A stretch of 64,000 bases of DNA. It comes from LMUY01 sp964242215. Its GTDB lineage: Bacteria > Pseudomonadota > Alphaproteobacteria > Acetobacterales > Acetobacteraceae. Shown here piece by piece: positions 26,090 through 36,106 of this stretch. The DNA is taken from positions 6,930-70,929 of the forward strand of contig CAXTCJ010000015.1 in NCBI GenBank assembly GCA_964242215.1, written 5' to 3'. Position 1 is the first letter of the stretch. Every line of letters begins with the position of its first letter. The position numbers and the translations under genes were made by a program. The notes below the pieces were generated by a model, which saw nothing but the letters and a program-made list of their open reading frames with translations, made no database searches and was not told where the DNA came from.

Positions 26090-28009
26090 ATGGACGGGAT
26101 GCTTCATAGCCGAAAAGGGCGGGATGGTGGGACCATCCTGCAGCGGATTATCGTCGATCGAAGTCCCGAGCGGCGCTCGCTGTATTGGCGCACCATGGAC
26201 GAAGCCGGGACTGAAACGGGATACCCGCATCGGCCCGGCGGCGCGTTGCACTTAGCGGCCGGCAGTACGCTTGGGTTCGACACTTACTTCAACGTGTTTT
26301 TCGAGGCCCAGTGGTGGCGCTATACGGCACTTGAGGGCGTTACGCTCGAGGTGATCTTGGCCGGAGCTGCCGTGCTTCGTCTGTATCGCCACGCATTGGG
26401 CCGGAAGGTGTTGGTGGTCGAGCAGGTGCTCAACCCAGGTGCGACGCGCGTCCGCGTGCCCCATTCCGCGATCAATTTCCGCCAAAATGGCATGCTTTCG
26501 TTCGAACTCAGGGCGGGCGAAAAGGGCTTCACCTTCCTCGGTGGAGCGTGGCTCAGCGAGAATGCGGCACCCACCGAGGCCCGGCTTGCCGTGGTATTCT
26601 GCACCTTCAATCGCGAGGTCGAAATCGCACGGGTTCTGCGCTCGATCGCTGACGATGAGATCGTCGCGGACCATGTCGCAAGGATTTTCGTCGTCAATCA
26701 AGGCGGCTCGGACCTCCTAAGTGAGCCCGGCTTCGCCGAAGCGGCAGACATCCTCGGCGACAAACTTACCCTGATCGAGCAGGCCAATTTCGGCGGAGCG
26801 GGTGGTTTCTCTCGCGGTCTACTCGATGCGCTTGCCGAGCCAGAGCTGACCCACGCGGTGCTGCTCGACGACGACCTGGAACTCGAACCCGACAGCTTAC
26901 TTCGAATGGCAGCGTTCTTTTCGTATTGCGAGCGGCATGTGGTATTGGGCGGCCATATGCTCGATCTATTGCAGCCAACGAGGCTCTACGAAGCTGGTGG
27001 CGTGATCTCGGATCGGCACTGGAATTTCCTGCCTCAGCAGCACATGCGTGACCTATCGAGCGCCGACGAGCTCGAGCCGCTGAGCCATCCTTACGCCATT
27101 CACTACAATGGCTGGTGGTGTTGCGGCTTCGCACTCGAGGTTGTCCGCGATCACGGCATGCCGCTACCCTGTTTCATCCGAGGGGATGACATGGAGTTCG
27201 GGCTCCGATTGCACGAGCGTGGCGTCCCCACGATACCGATGCCCGGTATCGCCGTCTGGCACGAGCCATTTTACCTCAAGCTGGGCGGCTGGCAGTTGTA
27301 CTACGAGACCCGCAACATGCTGGTCGCCGCAGCGCTGCATCGCTCGTTCCAAACCAAGGGTGTGGTTCGCCGGATGGGGCGGCAGATCATCGTGCATCTT
27401 TTGACGTACCGGTATTATAGCACGGCGCTCATCCTTCAGGGCGTTCGCGACTTTCTGGCCGGGCCGTCTGTCGTTTGTGAGCCACCGATGCAGCGGCATA
27501 GCGCGCTGGCTGCATTGAAGAACCTGTATCCTCTCAACGTCATGCCGCGGGAGCAGGTGCTCGCCGAGCAGGTTGCCAAACCCATCCCCGCCGGGAAGCT
27601 ACGCTGCCTTGTCGTGCTTGCCTGGTTGCTGGCGCGCAATGCCTTTCAACAGTCCTGTATGGCGCCGCCCCGCATCCTGCGCATCGAGAACCTGCACTGG
27701 GCGACTATGCGAACCTCTGGGCACATAGCGGCTGAAACCTGGTGGGACGAGGATCTCCCCGCCTACCGGCGCTGCCGCAAGTCTCACAGGAAACTGCTGC
27801 TGGAGTCGGCGGCGCTCCTCGTTCGGCTCGCGCGCGAGGCACCGGGGGCTGCCGCAGCCTGGCGCAAAGAGGCCCCAACCCTCACGTCCATTCCGTTTTG
27901 GTATAAATACCTGGGGCTGAACCCGACGGCGTTGGGCGAGGCCGAAAATTTGAAAGAGCTTGCAACTCGAGCATACGCGCCGGTCGAAGATCCGATGTCT
28001 CAAGGTTGA
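26090..28009 (+). CDS. GlfT2-like galactofuranosyltransferase (GT2 family)
   Basis: This 639-residue glycosyltransferase has the architecture of mycobacterial GlfT2, which adds galactofuranose from UDP-Galf. An N-terminal beta-sandwich (about 15-160, with FDTYFNVFFEAQWWRY) is followed by a GT-A domain starting ARLAVVFCTFNR. The metal-binding Asp260-Asp262 sits in LLDDDLELE, the acceptor-side GDDMEFG and the AVWHEPF motif correspond to the DE/base and His positions, and a helical C-terminal domain follows. Start at the ATG at 26090 (ATG at 26099 also possible). A UDP-galactopyranose mutase in the same locus (33725) supports the substrate assignment. The acceptor and product are unknown. Confidence 0.85.
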   Translation: MDGMLHSRKGRDGGTILQRIIVDRSPERRSLYWRTMDEAGTETGYPHRPGGALHLAAGSTLGFDTYFNVFFEAQWWRYTALEGVTLEVILAGAAVLRLYRHALGRKVLVVEQVLNPGATRVRVPHSAINFRQNGMLSFELRAGEKGFTFLGGAWLSENAAPTEARLAVVFCTFNREVEIARVLRSIADDEIVADHVARIFVVNQGGSDLLSEPGFAEAADILGDKLTLIEQANFGGAGGFSRGLLDALAEPELTHAVLLDDDLELEPDSLLRMAAFFSYCERHVVLGGHMLDLLQPTRLYEAGGVISDRHWNFLPQQHMRDLSSADELEPLSHPYAIHYNGWWCCGFALEVVRDHGMPLPCFIRGDDMEFGLRLHERGVPTIPMPGIAVWHEPFYLKLGGWQLYYETRNMLVAAALHRSFQTKGVVRRMGRQIIVHLLTYRYYSTALILQGVRDFLAGPSVVCEPPMQRHSALAALKNLYPLNVMPREQVLAEQVAKPIPAGKLRCLVVLAWLLARNAFQQSCMAPPRILRIENLHWATMRTSGHIAAETWWDEDLPAYRRCRKSHRKLLLESAALLVRLAREAPGAAAAWRKEAPTLTSIPFWYKYLGLNPTALGEAENLKELATRAYAPVEDPMSQG

Positions 28010-28075
28010 TACTGAACAGATGAGGCAACGCGGCGTGCGTCCATTCGGCTTTCTGGATTTACCCCGGTCCTGGTC

Positions 28076-29425
28076 ATGACAGCAGGGCATCCGCAACATG
28101 ACTTGCCGGCACCGTCCGAACCCGGGGTAACCGCGTTGTCGGCATCGCACAGGCCGCCCGCCGTGTGGGGGGGCGTCGAGTGCAGCGTCGTCAGGGTCGG
28201 TGACGACTGGCGCGATCAGGTTCTCGAAACCGGCCATTACGCGCGTGGCGTCAGCGACATCGACCTGCTGGCCGATTTGGGGGTGAGCGCGGTGCGATAC
28301 CCCGTGCTTTGGGAGAACACCCGCGGCGGCTGGCAATGGCACGACCAGCAATTAGGCGCCCTCCAGCGGCGGAATATCGCGGTCGTAGCTGGCCTGATCC
28401 ATCACGGTTCCGGTCCGGCTGGCTCCAATCTGCTCGATCCGGCGTTTCCCGAAAAGTTGGCTTTGCACGCCGGTTTGGCGGCCGAACGCTATCCCACCAT
28501 GCGAGCCTGGACAGTGGTTAACGAGCCACAGACCACGGCTCGGTTTAGCTGTCTTTATGGCTACTGGTACCCCCATTGCCGCAACACCGACGCTTTTCTG
28601 CGGGCCGTTGCCAACCAATGCCGCGCCGTCCTTCTGGCCTCACGAGCGATCCGCGCCCACTGTCCAGGCGCTAAGTTCATTCAGACCGAGGACGTGGGAC
28701 GTGTCTTCTCGACGTCCCCGTTGAGGGCGCAAGCGCGCTACGAGAATGCCAGGCGCTGGTTGAGCCTCGATCTGCTCTGCGGCCGTATCGATCGTACGCA
28801 TCCCTGGCGTGGTATTCTCGAAGCAGCCGGTGTGCCGGCCGCGGACCTCGAAGAACTTGCGACCGGTGAGGCGGCTCCGGACTTGATCGGAGTCAATCAC
28901 TACGCAACCAGCGATCGTTTCCTTGATCACCGGACCGTGCTTTACCCGCCTCATTTGCATGGTGGAAATGGCGACCTGTCTTACGTGGACACGGAGGCTG
29001 TCAGGGCAAATCTCGGATCGAACCTGACAGGGTGGGAGCCGCGGCTCCGGGAGGTCTGGCAGCGCTACCGGCGTCCCATGGTCCTCTCCGAGGTGCATCT
29101 TGGCTGTGACGACCCGGCAGAGTCGGTGCGTTGGTTGATGGAGGCCTGGACGGCCGCGCGGCGAATACGGGCCGACGGCATCCCGGTGGAGGCGGTCACG
29201 GCATGGGCGCTGTTCGGCCTAATCGATTGGGACTGCATGTTGCGGGAACGCCGCGGCCGTTTCGAGGCGGGGGCGCTCGACGATCGTCAGGGCTCGCCAA
29301 ACGCCACGCTCCTCGCTACCGCGATAGCATCTTTGGCGTCGAACGGTGACTTCTCGGATCCTTGCTTGGGGGAGCCAGGCTGGTGGCGAAGAAGCGACCG
29401 CGTCCATGCTCGTCTTCGGGCTTGA
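28076..29425 (+). CDS. GH1-like glycosidase-fold protein
   Basis: This 449-residue TIM-barrel protein resembles the family 1 glycosylhydrolase domains that occur alone or fused to RfbD-type dTDP-rhamnose reductases. The candidate acid/base is Glu150 in TVVNEP and the candidate nucleophile is Glu339 in VLSEVHLG, both at the usual barrel positions. IGVNHYATSDRF and the aromatic segment AWALFGLIDWDC also fit. It lacks a signal peptide, so it is likely cytoplasmic. Between a galactofuranosyltransferase and an exporter, it may trim or remodel a glycan precursor; that is inference. Confidence 0.78.
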   Translation: MTAGHPQHDLPAPSEPGVTALSASHRPPAVWGGVECSVVRVGDDWRDQVLETGHYARGVSDIDLLADLGVSAVRYPVLWENTRGGWQWHDQQLGALQRRNIAVVAGLIHHGSGPAGSNLLDPAFPEKLALHAGLAAERYPTMRAWTVVNEPQTTARFSCLYGYWYPHCRNTDAFLRAVANQCRAVLLASRAIRAHCPGAKFIQTEDVGRVFSTSPLRAQARYENARRWLSLDLLCGRIDRTHPWRGILEAAGVPAADLEELATGEAAPDLIGVNHYATSDRFLDHRTVLYPPHLHGGNGDLSYVDTEAVRANLGSNLTGWEPRLREVWQRYRRPMVLSEVHLGCDDPAESVRWLMEAWTAARRIRADGIPVEAVTAWALFGLIDWDCMLRERRGRFEAGALDDRQGSPNATLLATAIASLASNGDFSDPCLGEPGWWRRSDRVHARLRA

Positions 29426-29512
29426 GGCCGGCCAAGGGCGAGGTCGGCCCGGATAGTAGCCTCGTTCAGCCCATAGGCTCGCTGGCAGCCGCCATCCCGA
29501 GAGTGGGCCAAG

Positions 29513-31252
29513 ATGCGCCCAGATGACCTGCATATTCCCGGCGAGGCCGCCGGGTTTCTTCTGCACTACGTGGCCCGGCGCAGAGCCCTCATTTTGTTGC
29601 TGCTTGTGGTCGTCGTCTCCGGCGCGGTCGCCGCCGTGGCCGCCCAGTATGGCTTGCGGTTGCTGGTGGACGCCATGACTTTGCCGGACCGCGACATCGA
29701 GGCGGTGACGCGATGGCTTGGGTTGTTTCTCGGCCTGCTCGCGATCGAGAGTGTCTGCTGGCGTGTTGCGGGCTTCATCGGCGCGCGTTCAGTCATTGCG
29801 GTGAGCGAGGACATCCGCGTAGACCTTTTTTCCGTCGTAAGCGGGCGGTCCTGGGAGTTCTTCAGCGGCCAGGCAAGCGGAGCCTTGGCGGGGCGCATCA
29901 CCAGCGCTTCGGACGCGGCAACTGCCGTTTTGCGCACCATCGTCTGGAATGTGCTGCCACCTGCGACCGACCTCGTGGGGTCGGCCGTCGTTCTTTCGCT
30001 GGTCAATTGGCAACTGGGGGCTGCACTGTTTGCAGCGGCGGCGCCGGCTACGTTCCTGCTGCATCGTTTCGGCCGGCGGGGCTTCCGGCTCCACGAGGAC
30101 CACCATCGAGAAGTGGCGGAGATCTCCGGTGTGCTGACCGACACATTGGCCAACATGGCTCTCGTCCATGCTTTCGGCAGCCGGCTGCGGGAGCGGGACG
30201 GCCTGCGGAACCAGATCCGCAGCGAGGGCAGGGCACATGCGATCAGCTGGCGGTTCCTCGAGCGGTTGCGGTGTGGTCACGACGCCGCCTTTTGGCTGGT
30301 CAATGCGGCGGTGCTGCTGGCGTCCGTCTATTTGTGGAGCCGCGGCTCGATCAGCACAGGAGGGGTCGTCGTGGCGACCACGCTGACGCTTCGTATCCTT
30401 GCCGGGTCCCGCGAGCTTGGCTTGTCGCTGCTGGGACTGTCGCAGCAGCTCGGAGCCGTGACGGAGGCCGTTGGCGTCTTGTCCCAGCCGTTGACGGGGC
30501 CGAGACCCGTAGCGAGGCGGGTGCTGCCGGTTGCACATGGAATGGTCGACTTGCGGAGCATTCGGTATGCGTCCTCGCCAGGACAGGTCTTGTTCGACGG
30601 ATTGAGCCTTCACGTGCCGGCTGGGCAGCATATTGGCATCGTGGGCCCGTCGGGTGCTGGCAAGTCGACCTTGTTGCGGCTGATCCGCGGCATCGTGCAG
30701 CCTCAGGCAGGACTGGTCCTTCTCGATGGCCAACCCGTCATAGACACCGACGTCTCGGATGCATTCTCCGTCGTGGCGCAGGAGCTCGCTCTGTTGCAGC
30801 GGAGTATCCTGGCCAATCTCCGCTACGGCTGCGAGGCAGCGGGTTGGGAGGACGTGCTCGCCGTATCACGTGCCGTCGGCTGCGACCGTTTCGTTTCCGA
30901 GTTGCCGAACGGATACGACACGATGGTCGGTGAACAAGGGGTGCGCCTGTCTGGTGGACAGCGGCAGCGGATTGCGATCGCCCGGGCTCTGCTCCGTCGC
31001 GCGCCCGTGTTATTGCTCGACGAGGCGACGAGCGCATTGGACAGCGTCGCCGAACGGGACGTCCAGTGCGCCCTGCTGCACTTCGCGGCCGACCGCACTA
31101 TCGTGGCGGTGGCTCACCGGCTGTCGACGGTGATGGACTTCGACAGGATCATCGTGCTCGATTCAGGACGCATCATCGAGGACGGCCCACCCGCCGAACT
31201 ACGCCGCGCGGCCGGCTATTTCGCCAGCACTTTACAGCTGCAGCAGGGATGA
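29513..31252 (+). CDS. Half-size ABC exporter (membrane domain plus ATPase)
   Basis: This 579-residue protein has an N-terminal membrane domain of about six helices (roughly 20-310) and a C-terminal ATPase with Walker A GPSGAGKS near residue 380, signature LSGGQRQR near 480 and Walker B LLLDEATSALD. It belongs to the MsbA/lipid-linked oligosaccharide exporter type and should dimerise. Starting at the ATG at 29513, it ends four bases before the patatin gene. In this locus it probably flips a lipid-linked glycan or exports the galactofuranose-containing product. Confidence 0.88.
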   Translation: MRPDDLHIPGEAAGFLLHYVARRRALILLLLVVVVSGAVAAVAAQYGLRLLVDAMTLPDRDIEAVTRWLGLFLGLLAIESVCWRVAGFIGARSVIAVSEDIRVDLFSVVSGRSWEFFSGQASGALAGRITSASDAATAVLRTIVWNVLPPATDLVGSAVVLSLVNWQLGAALFAAAAPATFLLHRFGRRGFRLHEDHHREVAEISGVLTDTLANMALVHAFGSRLRERDGLRNQIRSEGRAHAISWRFLERLRCGHDAAFWLVNAAVLLASVYLWSRGSISTGGVVVATTLTLRILAGSRELGLSLLGLSQQLGAVTEAVGVLSQPLTGPRPVARRVLPVAHGMVDLRSIRYASSPGQVLFDGLSLHVPAGQHIGIVGPSGAGKSTLLRLIRGIVQPQAGLVLLDGQPVIDTDVSDAFSVVAQELALLQRSILANLRYGCEAAGWEDVLAVSRAVGCDRFVSELPNGYDTMVGEQGVRLSGGQRQRIAIARALLRRAPVLLLDEATSALDSVAERDVQCALLHFAADRTIVAVAHRLSTVMDFDRIIVLDSGRIIEDGPPAELRRAAGYFASTLQLQQG

Positions 31253-31256
31253 AACA

Positions 31257-32252
31257 TTGAGCGATTTGCCCTGTCTGGTGCTGAGTGGGGGCAACGCACT
31301 CGGGGCCTATCATCTCGGCGCCTGGACCGCGTTTGAAAGGGCGGGTCTTACGCCGGGTTGGATAGCAGGCGCATCGATCGGCGCCATCACCGCCGCGATC
31401 ATCGCGGGTAACAGGCCCGGTGATCGCACGGCTGCATTGACCCAGTTTTGGAGTGAGGCGGAGTCGTTCGACTTCGGAACGCGCTTCCTGCCGAACATGA
31501 TGCGCGCGCCCGTGCAATATGCCCAAGCCTCAATGAGCCGCTTTCTTGGCCGGACATCTCTGTTCACCGCCCGGCCACCCGACCTGACCGGCCAAGACCC
31601 GCGCCCGAGCATGTTCGATTTGGGTCCGATGCGGCGTCTCGTCTCCGATTCGGTAGATTTCGACCGCCTGAACGACGGCGAGCTTCGCGTCTCCGTTCTG
31701 GCGGTCAATCTGGCGACCGGCGGCGAAGTCGTGTTTGACACTAGCCGTCAACGTGTCGAGCTGCATCACCTAATGGCGAGTTGCTCGCTGATCCCCGACT
31801 TCCCGCCGGTCGAGGTCGAGGGCACACTGCTCGTCGACGGCGGCCTGTCGGCAAATCTGCCGGTTCACCTCGTATTGGATGATCTCGGGGGTGACACCGC
31901 ACCGCGGGTCTGTTTCGCCGTCGATTGTTTCCCGCCCTCGGCCCCTTTGCCGCGTGGCCTGTTGCAGGCAGCGCAAAGGCAATCCGACCTTTTGTTCGCG
32001 TCGCAAAGCCGGCGCACGCTGTCGCACTTGCAGCGCTTGTGGGCTGGCAGAGAACCGGGAGCGGATGTGTTCCATCTTGCGTACAGCGCGATGAAGGATG
32101 AGACCGCCCTGAAGGGGTTTGACTTCGGCCAGGCGACGCTTGCTAGGCGCAAGGCGAGCGGGAATGCAGACATGGATGCGCAAATTGCGCTTTGGCGGTC
32201 GCTGGACGGGAGCGAGCCCGGACTGACTATACACAGTTTCTCGAGAGATTAA
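31257..32252 (+). CDS. Patatin-like phospholipase
   Basis: This 331-residue protein has the patatin catalytic dyad: Ser40 in GASIG and Asp194 in VDGGLSAN, with the oxyanion glycine loop LSGGNALGAYHLG at the N-terminus. It starts at a TTG at 31257 with AGCAGGG upstream, four bases after the ABC exporter stop, so the two are almost certainly co-translated. It probably acts on acyl esters of lipids, perhaps on the lipid carrier or anchor of the exported glycan. A broken paralogue follows the SDR gene at 56658. Confidence 0.88.
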   Translation: MSDLPCLVLSGGNALGAYHLGAWTAFERAGLTPGWIAGASIGAITAAIIAGNRPGDRTAALTQFWSEAESFDFGTRFLPNMMRAPVQYAQASMSRFLGRTSLFTARPPDLTGQDPRPSMFDLGPMRRLVSDSVDFDRLNDGELRVSVLAVNLATGGEVVFDTSRQRVELHHLMASCSLIPDFPPVEVEGTLLVDGGLSANLPVHLVLDDLGGDTAPRVCFAVDCFPPSAPLPRGLLQAAQRQSDLLFASQSRRTLSHLQRLWAGREPGADVFHLAYSAMKDETALKGFDFGQATLARRKASGNADMDAQIALWRSLDGSEPGLTIHSFSRD

Positions 32253-32350
32253 CCTCCGGCCTCAGCCCAACCGGTCGGGCTGGTTACGCCAAGCACGGTT
32301 ACACTGGACGTTTTGGGGGACGACCGAGTCCGCGGCGTCCCCCTCCGTTA

Positions 32351-32875
32351 CTAGACGCCCGCCTTGGCTCCGGCACGCGTTAGGTCCATGAAGCGCTCGG
32401 TAGTCGGTATGATCTGGCTGCGAATGAAGTCGGCCATGGCCTGCTCCTCCGAAAGCGACTGCTTCAGCGATGCAACAGACGCCGTGTCGCCGACCTTTTC
32501 CGCCATCGCGATTAGGCTCGTGTAAGCCGCGATTTCCTGGTGCTCGAAGGCGAAGTTGGCGAAGGTGTTCTTCAAAATCTCGTCGGGCGCGGGCGCGTGT
32601 AGTGCGGCCGCGACGTTGCCCATCACCGCCGTAACCGTGTTTTTCAAGCTGGACGACGTTGTGTCGTGGCGCGCCAGTATGTCTTCGATGCGCTTGGCCT
32701 GTTGCTGCGACTCGTCACGGTGCTTGCGCAGCCGCACCGCCATTTCCGGGTAATTCTCCAGCCTCTCGACCTGACGCTCGGTTAGCTCGATCGCCGTCAC
32801 TTCCAGCGCATGCATGTTGCGCAGGCCGGTGTGATAGATCCCGTGCAGTTCGTCTCCGTTAGCGTCGCCATCCAT
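32351..32875 (-). CDS. YciE/YciF-type ferritin-like protein (DUF892)
   Basis: This 174-residue four-helix protein starts at the ATG at 32875, which has GAGAGG eight bases upstream. The helices carry Glu and His residues at ferritin-like spacing (LHGIYHTGLRNMHALEVTA; RLRKHRDESQQQ; NFAFEHQEIAAYTSLIAMA; LSEEQAMADF). Family members are widespread stress proteins with a putative di-metal site. It sits convergent with the patatin gene. A degenerate copy of this gene lies at 43246-43474. Confidence 0.88.
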   Translation of the reverse strand: MDGDANGDELHGIYHTGLRNMHALEVTAIELTERQVERLENYPEMAVRLRKHRDESQQQAKRIEDILARHDTTSSSLKNTVTAVMGNVAAALHAPAPDEILKNTFANFAFEHQEIAAYTSLIAMAEKVGDTASVASLKQSLSEEQAMADFIRSQIIPTTERFMDLTRAGAKAGV

Positions 32876-33724
32876 GGTGTATCCTCTCAAAAGCGGGGAT
32901 ACCGGCTACGCCCCGGTGAGACGGCAGTTTCCGAACAATCTCCAGCGCACCTTTTCGTGCGGCAGACGCCCGCCTCAATCGTGGTTGATTGATCATGACG
33001 AGGCATCCTTGGCGTTCCAGGCTAAATTCGGAGCGTTGGGCCATGCGTGATCTCGTGCGGCTTGCGGCATCGAACCTAGTGAAGATGCCGGATGGCAGCC
33101 GGCCCCGGCGTTAGTGCGTTCCCGCGACTAAACGGTTGGCAACTTTAAACCTCCGGACGGCTTGATGATCCGCGGCGTGAAGTTGCCATGATGAGCGTCT
33201 TCCTCCTAAACTTTGGCGGCATCGAGAGGTGCCGTTTTTTCATTTAATGCAACAAAGCAGCCCGAGTTCGAACCTCTCTCCACTTGCCCAGTTCACGGGG
33301 TGTCAACCAGGCAGGGCAGTCCGCGGCTATAGTCTTCTTCATCTCGCCAGTCCCACCGCGAAAGATGCGGTAGAACCTTGGATGCAGAAAGTTGCCGAGC
33401 GTGACCTCGAGCTTTGACGTGTAGAACTCGATGTTGCTTCTTGTTAATGTCGGTTTGTGCGAATGATGTAAGTTAGATCGAGCTTGCGACGCCCTCGTGC
33501 TGGCCTCCAGCGATCGACGAGTTGGAGATCGTCGGCCCATAAAGTTCCGTCTATGTGTTATTGCCGCGGCACGTCAAAGTTCGAGAGTTCGCGTTGCTCT
33601 GGCTAGAATCGATATACGTCACCCAGTCGTTTACACCTGATCGTCCTTTCCGGAGGTTGTTCTTGCCGCGTTTTTTAAGCCTCTTCGATACGACGGCATC
33701 GCGCCCGCTCGGGGCACCACTGGC
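32876..33724. other. Intergenic region, no recognised gene
   Basis: This is 850 bases between divergent genes. A 62-residue frame at 33229-33417 and others are possible, but none has family resemblance. It presumably contains promoters for the ferritin-like gene and for the glycosyltransferase-mutase fusion. Confidence 0.45.
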
Positions 33725-36106
33725 ATGAGCAGAGGAGGAACGTCGCACAGCGGACCGGTTCTCCTGTGCTTGTCCCATCTGAGATGGGACTTTGTATTCC
33801 AGCGACCGCAACATCTCATGTCCCAAGCCGCCCTGTCATTCGCAGTCTTCTTCGTTGAGGAGCCCCTGCTCGTTTTGGGACCGGGGGAAGCCGCCGTTCT
33901 GAGAACGCGCTCAACGCAAGAGGGAGTGACAGTCGTGACTCCTCTCCTGCCCGCAACTATTGAGGAGGCGGCAGTCGCGCCCGTTCAGCGCGCGCTACTA
34001 GAGGGCATGCTTTCCGATGCCGGCGGCGGGGTCACCGTTGCCTGGTTCTACACGCCCCTTGCGTTCGGCTTTGCCGGGCATCTCCGCGCTAAAGTGGTCG
34101 TCTATGACTGCATGGATGAGCTGACCCTGTTCCGGGGAGCGTCGCCGCGTCTTGCTCTTCTCGAACGCCAGCTTTTGAAGCGCGCAGATCTCGTGTTCAC
34201 TGGCGGGCGAAGCCTGTTCGAGGCCAAGCGGCACCTCCACGCGAACGTGCATCTTTTCCCAAGCAGCGTCGATACCGAGCATTTCAATCGGGCTCGCGAC
34301 CACGTTCTTGCCGAACCTGCGGATCAGGTGTCGATCCGCAAGCCGCGAATCGGGTATTTTGGCGTCGTCGACGAACGGATCGATTACGATCTACTCGAGG
34401 CGGTAGCCGGGTCAAGGCCGGACTGGCAGGTCGTCATGATCGGACCGACGGCGAAAATCGATCCAGCGGGACTGCCACAACGGCCCAATCTCCATTGGCT
34501 GGGCATTCGTAGCTACGCCGATCTCCCCGCTTATCTTGGCGGCTGGGACGTCGGGATCATGCCTTTCGCCATAAACGAGGCCACGCGCTTCATCAGCCCG
34601 ACGAAGACGCCCGAGTTTCTCGCAGCGGGCTTACCCGTCGTCTCAACGCCCATACGGGATGTCGTGGATGTTTGGGCTCAGGACGGCAGCGTCCAGATCG
34701 CGCAAGACCCGGCGGCATTCTGTGCCACCATCGAGGGTTTGTTGGGCGGGACGCGAGCTGGCTGGCTGGCGCAGGTGGACGACCGACTGAAGTGTTTGTC
34801 GTGGCGCTTGACCTGGTCCTCTATGCTGGCGCTGATCCAGGGTGCCACCTCGCATTCCCATGACGAGGATCGACGGCCAACGCCACCCAGGCAAAGCGAG
34901 GTGGCCTTAATCGGAGCGCGGCTCCGGGTCACGAGCGCGCCGGCAGAACAGTACGACTGGCTGGTCGTCGGCGCGGGTTTCGCAGGCGCCGTCCTCGCTG
35001 AGCGCCTGGCAACGGAGCGGGGCGACCGCGTGCTGGTAATTGACAAGCGCGACCATGTGGCTGGCAACGCCTACGACCATTTCGACGGTGCCGGTGTTCT
35101 CGTTCATCGCTATGGCCCGCACATCTTCCACACGAACTCGCAGGCAGTCCACGACTACTTGTCGCGATTCACGGCGTGGCGCTCTTATGAGCACAGGGTA
35201 TTGGGGCGGGTGAATGGCCAGCTATTGCCGATCCCGATCAATCTCGACACGGTCAACCGGCTCTACAACCTGTCCCTCACGTCCGAGGAGCTGGAAGCTT
35301 GGTTCGCCGCGCGCGCGGAGGCGGTGGAGACAGTACGGACCTCGGAGGACGTGATCGTCTCCCGGATTGGGCGCGAGCTGTACGAGATCTTTTTCCAGGC
35401 CTACACGCGTAAGCAATGGGGGCTTGACCCATCGGAGTTGGACCGAACCGTGACGGCCCGCGTGCCGGTGCGCACGGATCGGGACGATCGATATTTCACG
35501 GACAGCCTCCAGACAATGCCACGTGAGGGCTACACGAAAATGTTCGACCGGATGCTCGACCATCCTGGTATTCAGCTTATGCTTGGGACGGGGTTCGATT
35601 CCTTGAACCCGTCCGTATCTTATCGCCGAATGATTTGGACTGGGCCGGTGGACGAATACTTCGGCTTCCGCTACGGCAAGCTGCCGTACCGCTCCCTACG
35701 ATTTCGTCACGAGACGATCCAGCAGCCGCGCTTCCAATCCGTTGGAACGGTGAACTACCCGCAGGACGAAGAGTATACCCGGATCTCAGAGTATAAGCAC
35801 ATGACGGGCCAGGAGCATCCCTGGACCAGCATCACGTACGAATACCCCACCGCGGACGGCGACCCCTATTACCCGATCCCCCGGCCGGAGAACCAGGCGC
35901 TCTACAAGCAATACGAGGCTGCGGCGGATGCGTGCGCCGACACGTGGTTCGTCGGCCGCCTCGCGACATATCGCTACCTTAACATGGACCAAGTCGTGGC
36001 ACAGGCGCTTGCCACCTTCCGACGCATCGAAACCGAGCTTTCGGGGCGGGAACAAACGCGTGCCGTCGCGGGTGAGTCTGCGCGCATCCCCGCAGAAAGA
36101 GCGTGA
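33725..36106 (+). CDS. glf: Glycosyltransferase fused to UDP-galactopyranose mutase
   Basis: This 793-residue two-domain protein pairs two activities. Residues about 10-390 form a GT-B glycosyltransferase of the TuaH/GT1-GT4 type (FVFQRPQHLMS near the start, VVYDCMDE, then FISPTKTPEFLAAGLPVV as the donor-binding signature). Residues 410-780 are a UDP-galactopyranose mutase: FAD motif VVGAGFAGA from residue 414, RYGPHIFHT at 462-470, TRKQWG, and FVGRLATYRYLNMD near the end. The mutase interconverts UDP-Galp and UDP-Galf using reduced FAD; the fused GT may use the product directly. The end overlaps the next gene by GTGA. Confidence 0.9.
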   Translation: MSRGGTSHSGPVLLCLSHLRWDFVFQRPQHLMSQAALSFAVFFVEEPLLVLGPGEAAVLRTRSTQEGVTVVTPLLPATIEEAAVAPVQRALLEGMLSDAGGGVTVAWFYTPLAFGFAGHLRAKVVVYDCMDELTLFRGASPRLALLERQLLKRADLVFTGGRSLFEAKRHLHANVHLFPSSVDTEHFNRARDHVLAEPADQVSIRKPRIGYFGVVDERIDYDLLEAVAGSRPDWQVVMIGPTAKIDPAGLPQRPNLHWLGIRSYADLPAYLGGWDVGIMPFAINEATRFISPTKTPEFLAAGLPVVSTPIRDVVDVWAQDGSVQIAQDPAAFCATIEGLLGGTRAGWLAQVDDRLKCLSWRLTWSSMLALIQGATSHSHDEDRRPTPPRQSEVALIGARLRVTSAPAEQYDWLVVGAGFAGAVLAERLATERGDRVLVIDKRDHVAGNAYDHFDGAGVLVHRYGPHIFHTNSQAVHDYLSRFTAWRSYEHRVLGRVNGQLLPIPINLDTVNRLYNLSLTSEELEAWFAARAEAVETVRTSEDVIVSRIGRELYEIFFQAYTRKQWGLDPSELDRTVTARVPVRTDRDDRYFTDSLQTMPREGYTKMFDRMLDHPGIQLMLGTGFDSLNPSVSYRRMIWTGPVDEYFGFRYGKLPYRSLRFRHETIQQPRFQSVGTVNYPQDEEYTRISEYKHMTGQEHPWTSITYEYPTADGDPYYPIPRPENQALYKQYEAAADACADTWFVGRLATYRYLNMDQVVAQALATFRRIETELSGREQTRAVAGESARIPAERA

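Noticed and set aside
33250..33300. A tRNA-like T-arm around GAGTTCGAACCTC
   Set aside because: No acceptor stem, D-arm or anticodon arm could be folded around it.
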